A DNA stretch of 64,000 nt from Ruegeria sp. PrR005 (GTDB lineage Bacteria; Pseudomonadota; Alphaproteobacteria; Rhodobacterales; Rhodobacteraceae). Every line of letters starts with the position of its first letter. Position 1 is the first letter of the stretch. The stretch lies in contig NZ_JAAGOX010000013.1 in NCBI RefSeq assembly GCF_010500245.1, positions 1 through 64,000 of the forward strand, written 5' to 3'. The position numbers and the translations under genes were made by a program. Below, piece after piece: positions 33,737 through 42,151 of this stretch. The notes under the pieces are model-generated. The model ran no database searches and was not told the DNA's origin. It saw only the letters and a program-made list of their open reading frames with translations.

Positions 33737-35257
33737 TCAGTCCTGTTGGTCGGCCTGCGCCGGTGTGGTTTCCGTGTCGGCGGGGGCTGTCGGGTCGCCC
33801 GCCTGCGCGCTGCCGGTTTTGGTGACGCGGCGCGGGTCGCTGTCGAGCACGAGGCCGAGATCGTCGAGTTTGGCGTTTGTCGCGGCGATCTCGGCCAGCA
33901 CGGCGTCGGGGTTGCGCCCCTGCCGGGCGATGGCCTGCGCGAGGGTCATGGTGCCGGAGCGGATCGCCAGCAGGTCCGCCATCGCATCCTTCTGCGGATC
34001 GACCGCCTCGAACTTCGGCGGTTGCCATTCGACCGGGACATCCGGCGACGGGATCTGGCCCGCCGCCCAAGCGGCTTCCGTGAACCAGCGCCACACTGGC
34101 GCGCAGAACATCGGAATGAAGAGCTGCCATTGGACGGCGTCGATCATCCGGCGGAACTCGACGAGGCCCGCCCGGATCGAGGAATAGTTCACCTGGGACA
34201 GGTCCCCGGTCAGCAGCTCGTAGGGCACCCGGAACCCGGCCGAGATCGTGTGGAGGCTCGCCCGCTTGTATTCGCCGTAGCCACCGGTGGCGGCGGGCTG
34301 GTTGAAGCGGATGTCCTTGCCACCACGCGCATAGGCGATCAGCCCCGGCTCGAACTGCTCGACCCGATTGCCGTCGGCATCGACCACCGAGGGCGCGATG
34401 CCCTGCTGCGCCTCGTCGTCGCCGAAGACGATGGCGGTGACGCAGGCCTCGGTCTTCTTGCGGACCAGTTCGGCCACTTCATAGTCATCGAGATCGCGCA
34501 AGCTGCGGATCACCGGCGCGCCCCAAGGGACGCCGCGCGCCTGCGTGCGCTGCTTCTCGTAGACATGGGCGATCTCGCTCGCCGGGACGGGGCGGCTCTG
34601 CAACCCGTTCTGCAAGGCGCCATAGGCGTCACCCGGATGTTCGGCATGGAGCCAGTAGGCTCGGCGTTTGCCGACCGGTTCGAACTCGATCCCCTGGACC
34701 AGCCGACCCGCGCCGAGGGTTCCGGATTTCGTGGCGTCGAGGAAGTCAGCCTCCAGCACCTGCAATTGCAGCGGCACCGGCAGACCGTCGCTCGCACGAC
34801 GGAGACGTCGGCGCACAAGGACCTCGCCCGCCTCGACCATCTCGCGGCAGATCAGCGTCTGCAGCCCGTAGAAGTCGAGCTGGCCGTCGGCGTCACAATC
34901 CGCTGTCCAACGCTCGAAGAGCGCGTCGACCTTGCGGTCCAGCTTGTCATCGCCACTCGCGGCGCGCGGCATGATCCCCGCGCCGATGATGTTGTTGACC
35001 AGCACCGCGACGGCTTTCGCCGCATGCGGGTTGTTGCGCACCAGATCACGCATCCGGTCGCGCAAGAGCGCCCCGGCCACGCCGATCTCGGTGTCGGCCG
35101 AGGATCCCGGCGCGCGCCAGCCGTCCGTCCGTCGCCCTTTCGCGGCCCCGTCATAGCCGCGCGTCAGGGTCTCGAAGGCCTGACGGGCCAGCACGCGCCT
35201 GGCGGCGGCCCGAGGGGCGACGGAGGCAATGGCCCTGTCGAACCAGTTGGCCGACAT
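33737..35257 (-). CDS. lambda-type portal protein
   Basis: A 506-residue protein starting MSANWFDRAIASVAPRAAAR with the lambda gpB-like core: NPHAAKAVAVLVNNIIGAGI, QTLICREMVEAGEVLVRRR, and LTGDLSQVNYSSIRAGLVEF. It forms the dodecameric ring through which DNA is packaged. ATG 35257 overlaps the gpW stop. The C-terminal tail is Pro/Ala/Asp/Gln-rich and unstructured (PTAPADTETTPAQADQQD). Confidence 0.92.
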   Translation of the reverse strand: MSANWFDRAIASVAPRAAARRVLARQAFETLTRGYDGAAKGRRTDGWRAPGSSADTEIGVAGALLRDRMRDLVRNNPHAAKAVAVLVNNIIGAGIMPRAASGDDKLDRKVDALFERWTADCDADGQLDFYGLQTLICREMVEAGEVLVRRRLRRASDGLPVPLQLQVLEADFLDATKSGTLGAGRLVQGIEFEPVGKRRAYWLHAEHPGDAYGALQNGLQSRPVPASEIAHVYEKQRTQARGVPWGAPVIRSLRDLDDYEVAELVRKKTEACVTAIVFGDDEAQQGIAPSVVDADGNRVEQFEPGLIAYARGGKDIRFNQPAATGGYGEYKRASLHTISAGFRVPYELLTGDLSQVNYSSIRAGLVEFRRMIDAVQWQLFIPMFCAPVWRWFTEAAWAAGQIPSPDVPVEWQPPKFEAVDPQKDAMADLLAIRSGTMTLAQAIARQGRNPDAVLAEIAATNAKLDDLGLVLDSDPRRVTKTGSAQAGDPTAPADTETTPAQADQQD

Positions 35258-35466
35258 CACCGGTCTCCGCGCGAGAAGCCCGCGAACCCAGCGATCGGCA
35301 GCGGTTGGCTGACGCCCGCGATGGCGCGCTCGATGGTCCGGATGCGGGCGAGCAGATCCTCGGCCGAACCGTAGTCGACGGACTTGCCGTCGTAGCTCAC
35401 CCGCGTCGTGCCGCTGGCATAAGCGCGGCGCAGCGCCGAGAGCTCGGTTTCCGTCCAGTCCGTCAT
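35257..35466 (-). CDS. gpW-like head-tail connector
   Basis: A 69-residue protein starting MTDWTETELSALRRAYASG and containing RVSYDGKSVDYGSAEDLLAR, the gpW signature. In lambda, gpW plugs the portal after packaging. It lies between large terminase and portal as in lambda, and its stop overlaps the portal start. Confidence 0.85.
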   Translation of the reverse strand: MTDWTETELSALRRAYASGTTRVSYDGKSVDYGSAEDLLARIRTIERAIAGVSQPLPIAGFAGFSRGDR

Positions 35467-35468
35467 GT

Positions 35469-37439
35469 TCAAAACCATCCCTCCCGCCGTCCAAGCCAGT
35501 CGGAGCGGCGCTTGCCCTGTGGAGCCTGTCCCGGCCGGTGAATTTGACCGGCGGGATCGGTGTCACCATGAGGCGCGGCCCCGAGCTGATCCTCGAGGTC
35601 GCGCCATTTCTCGTCGGGCCAACGGTCCGCGCCCGCGATCCAGGCGGCGGCGCGGGCGTAGACGCGGCAATCCAGCGCCTCGTTGCGTTCGCGGAGTTTC
35701 TGCCATTCGAGCTTGGCGAAGCCGCGTTTCGTGCGGACGGTCACCAGTTGCTCGGCAACGACCTGCTTCAGCCACTCGCTTTCGACCCATGTCGGCAGAT
35801 GGATCGTGCCGGGCGCAAAGCCCGCGCCCTCGGCGCGTTCTTCTTCAGTCGGCCGTTCCAGCCGCAGAAACCGGTAGGTCTCGGCCTTGAAGGTCGAAAC
35901 TGCCACGGTCCAGAGCCGCGCCCCGCGCCGCAGCCGTTTGCCGCCCTCGGTCGCGTCGACGAAGGTCGGGCCCGACACGGGACTGGAGCGGTTGAACCCC
36001 TCGACACCCTTTACCGGCGACACCTGCGCGAAGCCTTGCGCCCGCGACCAGGAATAAACGGCCGGGGCCTCGTAGCCCGTGTCGATGGCGAGCCGCGCGA
36101 TCCTGAGATGCGCGCCGCGTTCGTGAGGCCAGGACCGGTCAAGCAGCGCGGTCAGTTCCGACCACGCGTCATGCCGATCCGGCCCACCCTCGATCACGAC
36201 GTGATCGACGAGCCAGCTTTCGAGCCCGCGCCCCCAGGCCCAGACATCGACCTCGATCCGGTCCTTCTGCACGTCGGCCCCAGCGGTCAGGAACAGCCCG
36301 CCCGCAGGCACGATGCCCGGCTTCCAAGCTTCGCGGCGGTCGTAGAGCCGTTGCCAATCGGGGGCTTCCCCTGTCTCGACCCAAGTCTCACCGAGCGACG
36401 TATTGACGAAGGTCTTCATCGTCTCGTCCCCGCCGGAGCGGGCCGAGAGAAAGGCCCGCACCATCGCCTCCAGTCTGACCCAAGGCGAGTAGATCTCGTT
36501 CAAATGGAAGCCCGCCACGCCCGCGAATGTCTGCCCCGCCACCCAATGCCCTTTCGATACGGCCGCCCAGCGGGTCTCGTCCCGCCACGCCGCATCGCAT
36601 TCCGCGCAGTGGTAGCGCGCCGTTTCGGGCCGGTGGTCGCCGTCGGGCCCCTTGCTCCAGCGCACCTGTGTCCAGGTCAGCACCTGTTCTGCCCCGCAGT
36701 CCGGGCATGGCACCCAGAACCGGCGCTGATCGCTTTCCTCGAAGGCTGCCTCGATCCGGCTGGTGCCCTTGTTCGTCGGCGTCGAGACCAGCACGATCTT
36801 GCGGTTCCAGAAAGTCACCGTGCGTTTCCTGGCGAGGTTGACCGGATCACCCTCGGCGCCCGCGCTGAACGGGTAGCGGTCCACCTCGTCGCATAGCAGC
36901 AGGCGGATCGGGCGGCTGGCCAGACCCGAGGGCGCGTTCGCACCCACGATGGTCAGATGCCCGCCCGGAAACCGCTTGTGCAGGATCTTGTTGTTGCCGT
37001 CGCGCGAACGCGGATCGGCGATCTTGCCCTGCAGGCAGGGCGTGTCGCGGGCCATCGGCGAGAAGCGGTCCTTCGACCAGGTTTCCGCGTCGCGCTCGGT
37101 CGGCATCACCATCATGATCGGCGCGGGATCCTGATCGATGTGATAGCCGCAGGCGTTGTTCAGCACCTCGGTCTTGCCGACCTGGGCGGAGGACATGATG
37201 ACCACCGTCTCGGTCGAGGCGTCCGAGATCGCCTCCATGATCCCGCGCTGATATTCGGCCCGGCTCGTGCGCCATTGCCCGGGTTCGGCGCTGGCCTCAG
37301 AGCTCAGCCGTCGGTTCTGGTCCGCCCAATCGCTGATCGTCAGTTCCGGCGGCGGGCGCAGCACCTTCAGCGCTGTCTCCACCTTCCGCTTCAGGATCGG
37401 CGAGCCCGTCAATGTCAGCGCTGGCTTCGAGTTGGACAT
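35469..37439 (-). CDS. terL: terminase large subunit, GpA family
   Basis: A 656-residue packaging ATPase-nuclease. The ATPase domain has Walker A SSAQVGKTE near 90 and Walker B LLLCDEVDRYP near 185. A zinc-ribbon-like CPDCGAEQ ... HCAECDAAW lies in the middle, and the nuclease half contains TAGADVQKDRIEVDVW and a later acidic LAIDTGYEAP. This is the GpA lineage. ATG 37439 is used; ATG 37457 is possible. It overlaps the small terminase gene by about 143 bases, unusually long, yet both frames look genuinely coding there. Confidence 0.92.
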   Translation of the reverse strand: MSNSKPALTLTGSPILKRKVETALKVLRPPPELTISDWADQNRRLSSEASAEPGQWRTSRAEYQRGIMEAISDASTETVVIMSSAQVGKTEVLNNACGYHIDQDPAPIMMVMPTERDAETWSKDRFSPMARDTPCLQGKIADPRSRDGNNKILHKRFPGGHLTIVGANAPSGLASRPIRLLLCDEVDRYPFSAGAEGDPVNLARKRTVTFWNRKIVLVSTPTNKGTSRIEAAFEESDQRRFWVPCPDCGAEQVLTWTQVRWSKGPDGDHRPETARYHCAECDAAWRDETRWAAVSKGHWVAGQTFAGVAGFHLNEIYSPWVRLEAMVRAFLSARSGGDETMKTFVNTSLGETWVETGEAPDWQRLYDRREAWKPGIVPAGGLFLTAGADVQKDRIEVDVWAWGRGLESWLVDHVVIEGGPDRHDAWSELTALLDRSWPHERGAHLRIARLAIDTGYEAPAVYSWSRAQGFAQVSPVKGVEGFNRSSPVSGPTFVDATEGGKRLRRGARLWTVAVSTFKAETYRFLRLERPTEEERAEGAGFAPGTIHLPTWVESEWLKQVVAEQLVTVRTKRGFAKLEWQKLRERNEALDCRVYARAAAWIAGADRWPDEKWRDLEDQLGAAPHGDTDPAGQIHRPGQAPQGKRRSDWLGRREGWF

Positions 37440-37893
37440 CTGGCTGCGCGAGATCATCGAGCACCTCGCGGATGGTCATTCGGATCAGGTTCCGGGTGTC
37501 TCCGACGGTTGATTGTTCAAAAACCTGCGGCGCCAGCCGGTCCGGCAGCGCGAGCAAGCGAGTGCGCAGAAGCGCCAGAACGGCGATCCAGGCGGCTTCG
37601 ATCTCTTCGGCCGCAATCAGCGCGCCACGCTTTTCCTCGGCCTCCATCTCGGCGAGATCAGCCCGCGCCCGAATGAAGCGCGCCCGCTCGGCCGCGTAAT
37701 CTGGCGCACCGGCCTGCGCCTTCGATGCCTGTTCGCGCAGGTAGCGGACATAGCCGCGCACCGAGCCGATCAGGTCGTATTGGCCGCGCTCGGCCTTCGG
37801 GATCACGCCCTCGCGGCTCAGCTGCTGAACCCGGCGTTCAGAGAGATCGAGGAGCCGCGCGATCACGCCGATGGGTTGCGTGGCTGACGACAT
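37297..37893 (-). CDS. terS: terminase small subunit, Nu1-like
   Basis: A 198-residue protein with an N-terminal winged HTH (IARLLDLSERRVQQLSREGV) like lambda Nu1, a helical middle (AERARFIRARADLAEMEAEE) and an acidic C-terminus. It would bind the packaging site and recruit the large subunit. The last 47 or so codons overlap the terL gene in another frame. It is the first gene of the minus-strand packaging block and is divergent from the small plus-strand genes at 37988. Confidence 0.85.
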   Translation of the reverse strand: MSSATQPIGVIARLLDLSERRVQQLSREGVIPKAERGQYDLIGSVRGYVRYLREQASKAQAGAPDYAAERARFIRARADLAEMEAEEKRGALIAAEEIEAAWIAVLALLRTRLLALPDRLAPQVFEQSTVGDTRNLIRMTIREVLDDLAQPDVQLEASADIDGLADPEAEGGDSAEGAAPAAGTDDQRLGGPEPTAEL

Positions 37894-37987
37894 GAGATGA
37901 TCCGCGCGCTCCGATTAAAGCCATGTAATTGCTGCGATTATACTGGATGATGTGCCCCGGCAGAGCGAAGATGATCCTACGAAAACG

Positions 37988-38191
37988 ATGCACCCCACGG
38001 ATCCTGCCATGACCCTCGCCGAACGCTACAACCTCGAAGCCGCCCGCCTGCTTCCGCACATGGCCGCCGACCTTCAGGTCGATCCCGCAATCACCCGCGC
38101 GACCGAGATCGACGAGATCGTCTTCCGGCGCGGCGAGTTTCTGGGCGGCATGGCCTGCGCGATCCTCGCGATGATCGCGCAGAAGAACTGA
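37988..38191 (+). CDS. small protein of unknown function
   Basis: A 67-residue protein starting MHPTDPAMTLAERYNLEAAR with a helical Asp/Glu-rich middle (EIDEIVFRRGEFLGGMACAI). ATG 37988 is chosen; GTG 37952 and ATG 38009 are alternatives, and none has a strong ribosome-binding site. It opens a short plus-strand cluster that runs against the surrounding prophage genes. I do not recognise a family. Confidence 0.5.
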   Translation: MHPTDPAMTLAERYNLEAARLLPHMAADLQVDPAITRATEIDEIVFRRGEFLGGMACAILAMIAQKN

Positions 38192-38200
38192 GGGTGCAGG

Positions 38201-38452
38201 ATGATGACCGAACGCCACCAACTCCGCGCCGAAAAGGCCCGCCGGAACCAAGAAGCCGCACTGGCGGCCTTCATTGAAAAGAAGGCCGAGATCGACGCGA
38301 TGCTCGCCCGCCTGCAGGGGCTGAGCGATGACCACTTCGACGCCCACCCCGACGAGATCAATTGGGGCCACGTCGGCACCCTCGAACACTACGCGAGCCT
38401 GATGAAGCGCATCACCGACAGCGCGTTCGGCGAAGGCGAATTCGCAGACTGA
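38201..38452 (+). CDS. small helical protein of unknown function
   Basis: An 83-residue, strongly helical protein (EKARRNQEAALAAFIEKKAE, MLARLQGLSDDHFDAHPDEI). GGTGCAGG precedes ATG 38201. It follows the previous gene by 9 bases in the same direction. No motif points to a function. Confidence 0.6.
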   Translation: MMTERHQLRAEKARRNQEAALAAFIEKKAEIDAMLARLQGLSDDHFDAHPDEINWGHVGTLEHYASLMKRITDSAFGEGEFAD

Positions 38453-38546
38453 CCTTCGGCATCTCCGGACCTCTGCCGCGCGCGGGCGCGGCTTGGGGTC
38501 GTAGAAGGGATCGCGACGACCGCGACCCAGATCCGGAGACGAGCCC

Positions 38547-39080
38547 ATGACCCAGCTTTCTGATACCCAAGCCTTGATCCTGAGCGCCGCCGCCCAGCGG
38601 CCCGAGCACATCGCCCTGCCGCTGCCCGAGAGCCTGCGGGGCGGCGCCGCCGCCAAGGTGGTCGGTGCGATGCTTGCCAAGGGCTTCCTCGAAGAGGTCG
38701 AGGCGGACATGCGCAAGGGCGAGCTCGTCTGGCGCGAGACTGGCGACGGGCACGGCGTCACGCTGGTTGCCACCGACGCAGGCCTTGCCGCCATCGGCAT
38801 CGAACCGGACACCGCCGCTGCCCCCGAACCCGCGCCCAAGACGCGCACGCCGCGCGAGGGCACCAAGCAGGCCACGCTGATCGCCATGCTGCGCGCGCCG
38901 GGCGGCGCGACTATCGAGGAGATCATGGCCGCGACGGGCTGGCAGTCGCACACGGTGCGCGGCGCGATGGCAGGGGCGCTGAAGAAGAGGCTCGGACTCG
39001 AAGTTACCTCGGAGAAGGTCGAGGGGCGCGGACGCGTTTACAAACTCCCCGCCGCTTGTGGCCACCTACCCAAGAAATGA
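38547..39080 (+). CDS. DUF3489 protein
   Basis: A 177-residue protein. The N-terminus MTQLSDTQALILSAAAQRPE looks like a winged helix, and the C-terminal half has KQATLIAMLRAPGGATIEEI then MAATGWQSHTVRGAMAGALK, the signature of DUF3489, a short HTH-like module that occurs in phages and islands. A regulatory role is probable. GGAG precedes the ATG. It ends the plus-strand cluster 37988-39080 embedded in the prophage. Confidence 0.85.
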   Translation: MTQLSDTQALILSAAAQRPEHIALPLPESLRGGAAAKVVGAMLAKGFLEEVEADMRKGELVWRETGDGHGVTLVATDAGLAAIGIEPDTAAAPEPAPKTRTPREGTKQATLIAMLRAPGGATIEEIMAATGWQSHTVRGAMAGALKKRLGLEVTSEKVEGRGRVYKLPAACGHLPKK

Positions 39081-39133
39081 ATGACCGCCGTCCTTCGGGG
39101 GCGGCGGTCAGCAACTTGGGTTCTGCACTAAGC

Positions 39134-39484
39134 TTACAGTTGACTTTCCGACTGTTTCAACGAGCTCTGCACCCACAATTTGGACTGCGCCTCAGCCTCC
39201 TCCCGATCCATGATCTCAGGATCAAAAATCCAATAGATCGCTCCGTAGCCATCAAAATATCGCCCGGCACTTTCAAGGCTACCGTTGTATCCAATCGCCC
39301 GAAGGTCTGCCAAAATATCGGCTTCTCGATGCTCAAAGGCAGTTGAACCCAGGCTTCCATGTCCTACGCCGAACTCCTGCCCATCGTTCGCGTAACCTTC
39401 AAGCTCCAACTGGTTCTTAAGACCCTCGATGATCGCCTTGTCAAAATTCATTATCGATATGCCCTCGTGCGTTATCTGCGACAT
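39134..39484 (-). CDS. hypothetical protein, lower-GC gene
   Basis: A 116-residue protein starting MSQITHEGISIMNFDKAIIE with DGYGAIYWIFDPEIMDREEA near the end. AAGG lies 5 bases before ATG 39484; ATG 39451 is an alternative. The gene is clearly AT-richer than its neighbours, which suggests separate acquisition. No family recognised. Confidence 0.6.
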   Translation of the reverse strand: MSQITHEGISIMNFDKAIIEGLKNQLELEGYANDGQEFGVGHGSLGSTAFEHREADILADLRAIGYNGSLESAGRYFDGYGAIYWIFDPEIMDREEAEAQSKLWVQSSLKQSESQL

Positions 39485-39514
39485 GCTCGCCTTTCGAGCA
39501 TGAACACACGGACA

Positions 39515-39730
39515 TTAGACTGATCGGATCGCCTCGAACAACCGCCGGAGGACGTAGGACCGCGCTATGCTCACCACGGTGAACACCACGCCCATCTTCA
39601 GGTTCTGCGCCAGCGTCGTGTACATCCCGAAGATCGGGAAGATCAGGATCTGTGTGACGACCGCAACGCCGTAGCCGACGAACACGTTGGCGACGGACTC
39701 GACCAGCGACATCAGGCGGGACTGTTTCAT
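39515..39730 (-). CDS. small membrane protein (DUF7220-like)
   Basis: A 71-residue protein: MKQSRLMSLVESVANVFVGY followed by GVAVVTQILIFPIFGMYTTL and a second helix MGVVFTVVSIARSYVLRRLF. Two membrane helices and a basic end match a small phage protein family found beside DNA methyltransferase genes. ATG 39730 overlaps the stop of the alternative frame of the cytosine methyltransferase gene (ATGA), which is relevant to that gene's odd 3' end. Confidence 0.7.
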   Translation of the reverse strand: MKQSRLMSLVESVANVFVGYGVAVVTQILIFPIFGMYTTLAQNLKMGVVFTVVSIARSYVLRRLFEAIRSV

Positions 39731-40356
39731 GCAGCTGCCTCATCCATGGGCCAACAATTCAGCCGCCAGAGTTCGCAGCGCATGCGCCGCAACCAAGGGG
39801 ACCACGCCGTTGCCACAGAGGCGAAGCCGGTCCACCCGGTGGGCCAGCCCATCAGCGCCTCGACGAACAGCGGGTTCAAGGTCCGGCGCGGCTCGGAGGT
39901 ATCGCGCCCAGCCATCGGCGTCACCAGGACCTGGCGGCCAAGCAGGCCGTTCACCGGCGTGTTCGCCAGCGTCGTCGCCCCGTCCTTGTGATCCCGCGCC
40001 GTCGGCGTCATCCACATCCCGGCCGCGTGGGTCAGGTCCGCAGTCCGCCGGTTGCCCGCGCTCGGCTTGCATCCGTCGTTCGCCATCGGCGTCGGCCAGT
40101 CCCGCGCCATCCGGTCCAGACCCTTCTCGTCGCGCCGGTCGCCGCCCCGGCTCCGAAAGCTGTCGGTCTGCGGCGTCGGCCACATCGCGGCCGTCGTCGC
40201 AAGATTCATCCCGTGCTGACCCGCCACTTGTGACGGCGAGGGCTTCGTCTGCCTGTTCTCGTTCGCGCTGGCCCGGGGCGTCGGCCAGAGCCGCAGCAGT
40301 TCCGTCCGGTTCCCGCCACTCGAGCGGGTTCCAGAGCAGGCGCGCGGGGTCGGCCA
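39727..40356 (-). other. alternative-frame coding candidate inside the m5C methyltransferase gene
   Basis: The +1 frame relative to the methyltransferase gene stays open and reads WPTPRACSG, WPTPRASAN, WPTPQTDS, WPTPMANDG and WMTPTARDH in succession, ending with RTLNPLFVEALMGWPTGWTG. WPTP repeats and an LNPxFVExLMGxPxGWT terminus are recognisable from many phage proteins associated with cytosine methyltransferases. Its stop overlaps the next gene's ATG (ATGA), as in a real operon. An internal ATG exists at 40209. Whether it is translated, by frameshift or re-initiation, cannot be told from sequence alone. Confidence 0.4.
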
Positions 40357-40921
40357 GCTCGTCACCCTCGCGGATGGCGAGGATGAAGAGCCGTTCGCGC
40401 TTGTGGGGCGCGCCGACTTCCGCCGCCGTGAAGAGGCCTGCCGCAAGGCGGTAGCCCATGCCGACCAGTCCGCTGGCGACTTCGGGGAAGCCGAGGCGGA
40501 GATGATGGGCGACATTCTCGAGAAAGACGAAGGGCGGTTTGATTTCGCCGATGATGCGGGCGACATGCGGCCAGAGGTGGCGCGGGTCGTCCGCGCCCCG
40601 GCGCTTGCCCGCAACGGAAAACGGCTGGCACGGATAGCCCGCAGTGACGATGTCCACAGCGCCGCGCCACGGGAGGCCATCGAAGCTGGCAACGTCGTCC
40701 CAGACAGGCGCGTGATCCAAGGACGTGTCTTCCATCCGCGCCACGAGAGTGGCTGCAGCGAAGGTTTCCCGTTCGACATGGCCCACAGTTCGATATCCGG
40801 GGATGGCGATGGTGAGCCCGAGGTCGATGCCACCGGCGCCGGAGCAGAGCGAGAGGCCGCAGAGGCATGCGTCGCCTGTTCCGTCAGGCAGGCCTGCGGA
40901 AGGTAAAGCCAGGTCATCCAT
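39740..40921 (-). CDS. phage DNA cytosine-C5 methyltransferase
   Basis: A 393-residue m5C methyltransferase. Motif I LSLCSGAGGIDLG is near 24-36, catalytic Cys98 is in GYPCQPFSV, the ENV motif is at 135-137, and GAPHKRERLFILA follows. The final block RLRLCGNGVVPLVAAHALRT is the conserved end motif. Between about 205 and 340 lies a low-complexity region of repeated LADA/VADA units rich in Asp, Arg, Gly and Glu. The same DNA is open in the +1 frame and carries a different recognisable pattern (see 39727-40356). It starts 3 bases after the preceding methyltransferase stop. Probable role: protecting phage DNA or altering host restriction. Confidence 0.85.
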   Translation of the reverse strand: MDDLALPSAGLPDGTGDACLCGLSLCSGAGGIDLGLTIAIPGYRTVGHVERETFAAATLVARMEDTSLDHAPVWDDVASFDGLPWRGAVDIVTAGYPCQPFSVAGKRRGADDPRHLWPHVARIIGEIKPPFVFLENVAHHLRLGFPEVASGLVGMGYRLAAGLFTAAEVGAPHKRERLFILAIREGDELADPARLLWNPLEWREPDGTAAALADAPGQREREQADEALAVTSGGSARDESCDDGRDVADAADRQLSEPGRRPARREGSGPDGAGLADADGERRMQAERGQPADCGPDPRGRDVDDADGAGSQGRGDDAGEHAGERPAWPPGPGDADGWARYLRAAPDLEPAVRRGADGLAHRVDRLRLCGNGVVPLVAAHALRTLAAELLAHG

Positions 40922-40924
40922 CCC

Positions 40925-42151
40925 TCAGCGGTCTTCGGTCTTGAGGTCGTCGTAGGGCGTTCCATCCCCGTCGAGGACGGCCTGTTGCCCGGTGAATTTC
41001 TGCCAGCGCTGGACGGCTACATCGACGTAAGCCGGGTTAAGTTCGATGCCGAGGCAGACACGGCCCGTGGTCTCGGCTGCGATCAGCGTGGTGCCCGAAC
41101 CCATGAAGGGCTCGTAGATCGCCTGACCCGGGCTCGAATTGTTGAGGATCGGCCGGCGCATGCATTCCACGGGCTTCTGGGTGCCGTGGACGGTCTTTTC
41201 GTCCTGATCCTTGCCCGAGATGTGCCAGAGCGTCGTCTGTTTGCGGTCGCCCGCCCAATGGCCCTTGCCGGACTTGCGCACCGCGTACCAGGCAGGCTCG
41301 TGCTGCCAGTGATAATCGCCCCGGCTCAGAACCAGCCGTTCCTTGGCCCAGATGATCTGGGACCGGATCGTGAAGCCCGCGACCTCGAGGCTTTCGGCCA
41401 CGGTCGCCGCGTGCAGCGCGCCGTGCCAAACATAGGCGACATCGCCCGGGAACAGCGCCCAGGCCTCGCGCCAGTCGGCCCGATCATCGTTCAGCACCTT
41501 GCCGGTGCGTTTGGTTTTGGCCGCCCCGACCTGGTTGCGCCAGCCCGGGTCGTATTCCACGCCGTAAGGCGGATCGGTGACCATCAGCAGCGGCTTCACC
41601 GGGCCGAGCAGCCGCTCGACATCGGTGGCGACCGTGCTGTCACCACAGAGAAGCCGGTGGTGCCCCAGAAGCCAGAGATCGCCGGGGCGGCTGACGGGAT
41701 CTTCCGGGGTTTCCGGGATCTCGTCTTCGCCCTCCTGCGGACCGGTGCCCGCATCGAGGCTCGACATCAGCGCGTTCACCTCGTCCTCGGTGAAGCCCGT
41801 CAGGCCGAGGTCGAAATCCGCCTCCAGCAGGTCCGCCAGTTCGAGGTTCAAGAGGTCCTTGTCCCATTCGGCATTCTCGCCGGAACGGTTGTCCATGATC
41901 CGGAAGGCGCGGGCCTGGGACGCGGTCAGCCCCTTGGCGACATGCACCGGCGCGGTCTTGAAGCCGAGCTTGCGCGCCGCCTCCAGCCGGGTGTGTCCGG
42001 CCAGCACGACCATCGCCTCGTCCACGACGATGGGCTGACGCCAGCCAAACTCCTGGATCGAGGCCGCGACCGTGGCGATGGCCTGCTCGTTGCGCCGGGG
42101 ATTGCGCGCATAGGGAATGATCTGCTCGAGCGGCAGGTCGACGACGTCCAT
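40925..42151 (-). CDS. ParB-domain DNA methyltransferase (N4/N6)
   Basis: A 408-residue fusion. Residues 1-110 form a ParB/Srx-like domain (LEQIIPYARNPRRNEQAIAT, then AGHTRLEAARKLGFKTAPVH). The rest is a beta-class amino-methyltransferase with DPPYGVEYD, and later FMGSGTTLIAAETTGR as the SAM-binding motif. ATG 42151 follows AAGGACATT. This architecture is common in prophages and plasmids of alphaproteobacteria; no cognate nuclease is adjacent, so it is probably an orphan modifying phage DNA. The cytosine methyltransferase gene begins 3 bases after its stop. Confidence 0.9.
   Translation of the reverse strand: MDVVDLPLEQIIPYARNPRRNEQAIATVAASIQEFGWRQPIVVDEAMVVLAGHTRLEAARKLGFKTAPVHVAKGLTASQARAFRIMDNRSGENAEWDKDLLNLELADLLEADFDLGLTGFTEDEVNALMSSLDAGTGPQEGEDEIPETPEDPVSRPGDLWLLGHHRLLCGDSTVATDVERLLGPVKPLLMVTDPPYGVEYDPGWRNQVGAAKTKRTGKVLNDDRADWREAWALFPGDVAYVWHGALHAATVAESLEVAGFTIRSQIIWAKERLVLSRGDYHWQHEPAWYAVRKSGKGHWAGDRKQTTLWHISGKDQDEKTVHGTQKPVECMRRPILNNSSPGQAIYEPFMGSGTTLIAAETTGRVCLGIELNPAYVDVAVQRWQKFTGQQAVLDGDGTPYDDLKTEDR

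Noticed and set aside
35466-35569. N-terminal extension of the portal protein to 35569
   Set aside because: The extra 104 residues are Arg-rich and lie over the gpW gene. MSANWFDRA at 35257 overlaps the gpW stop and has normal portal composition.
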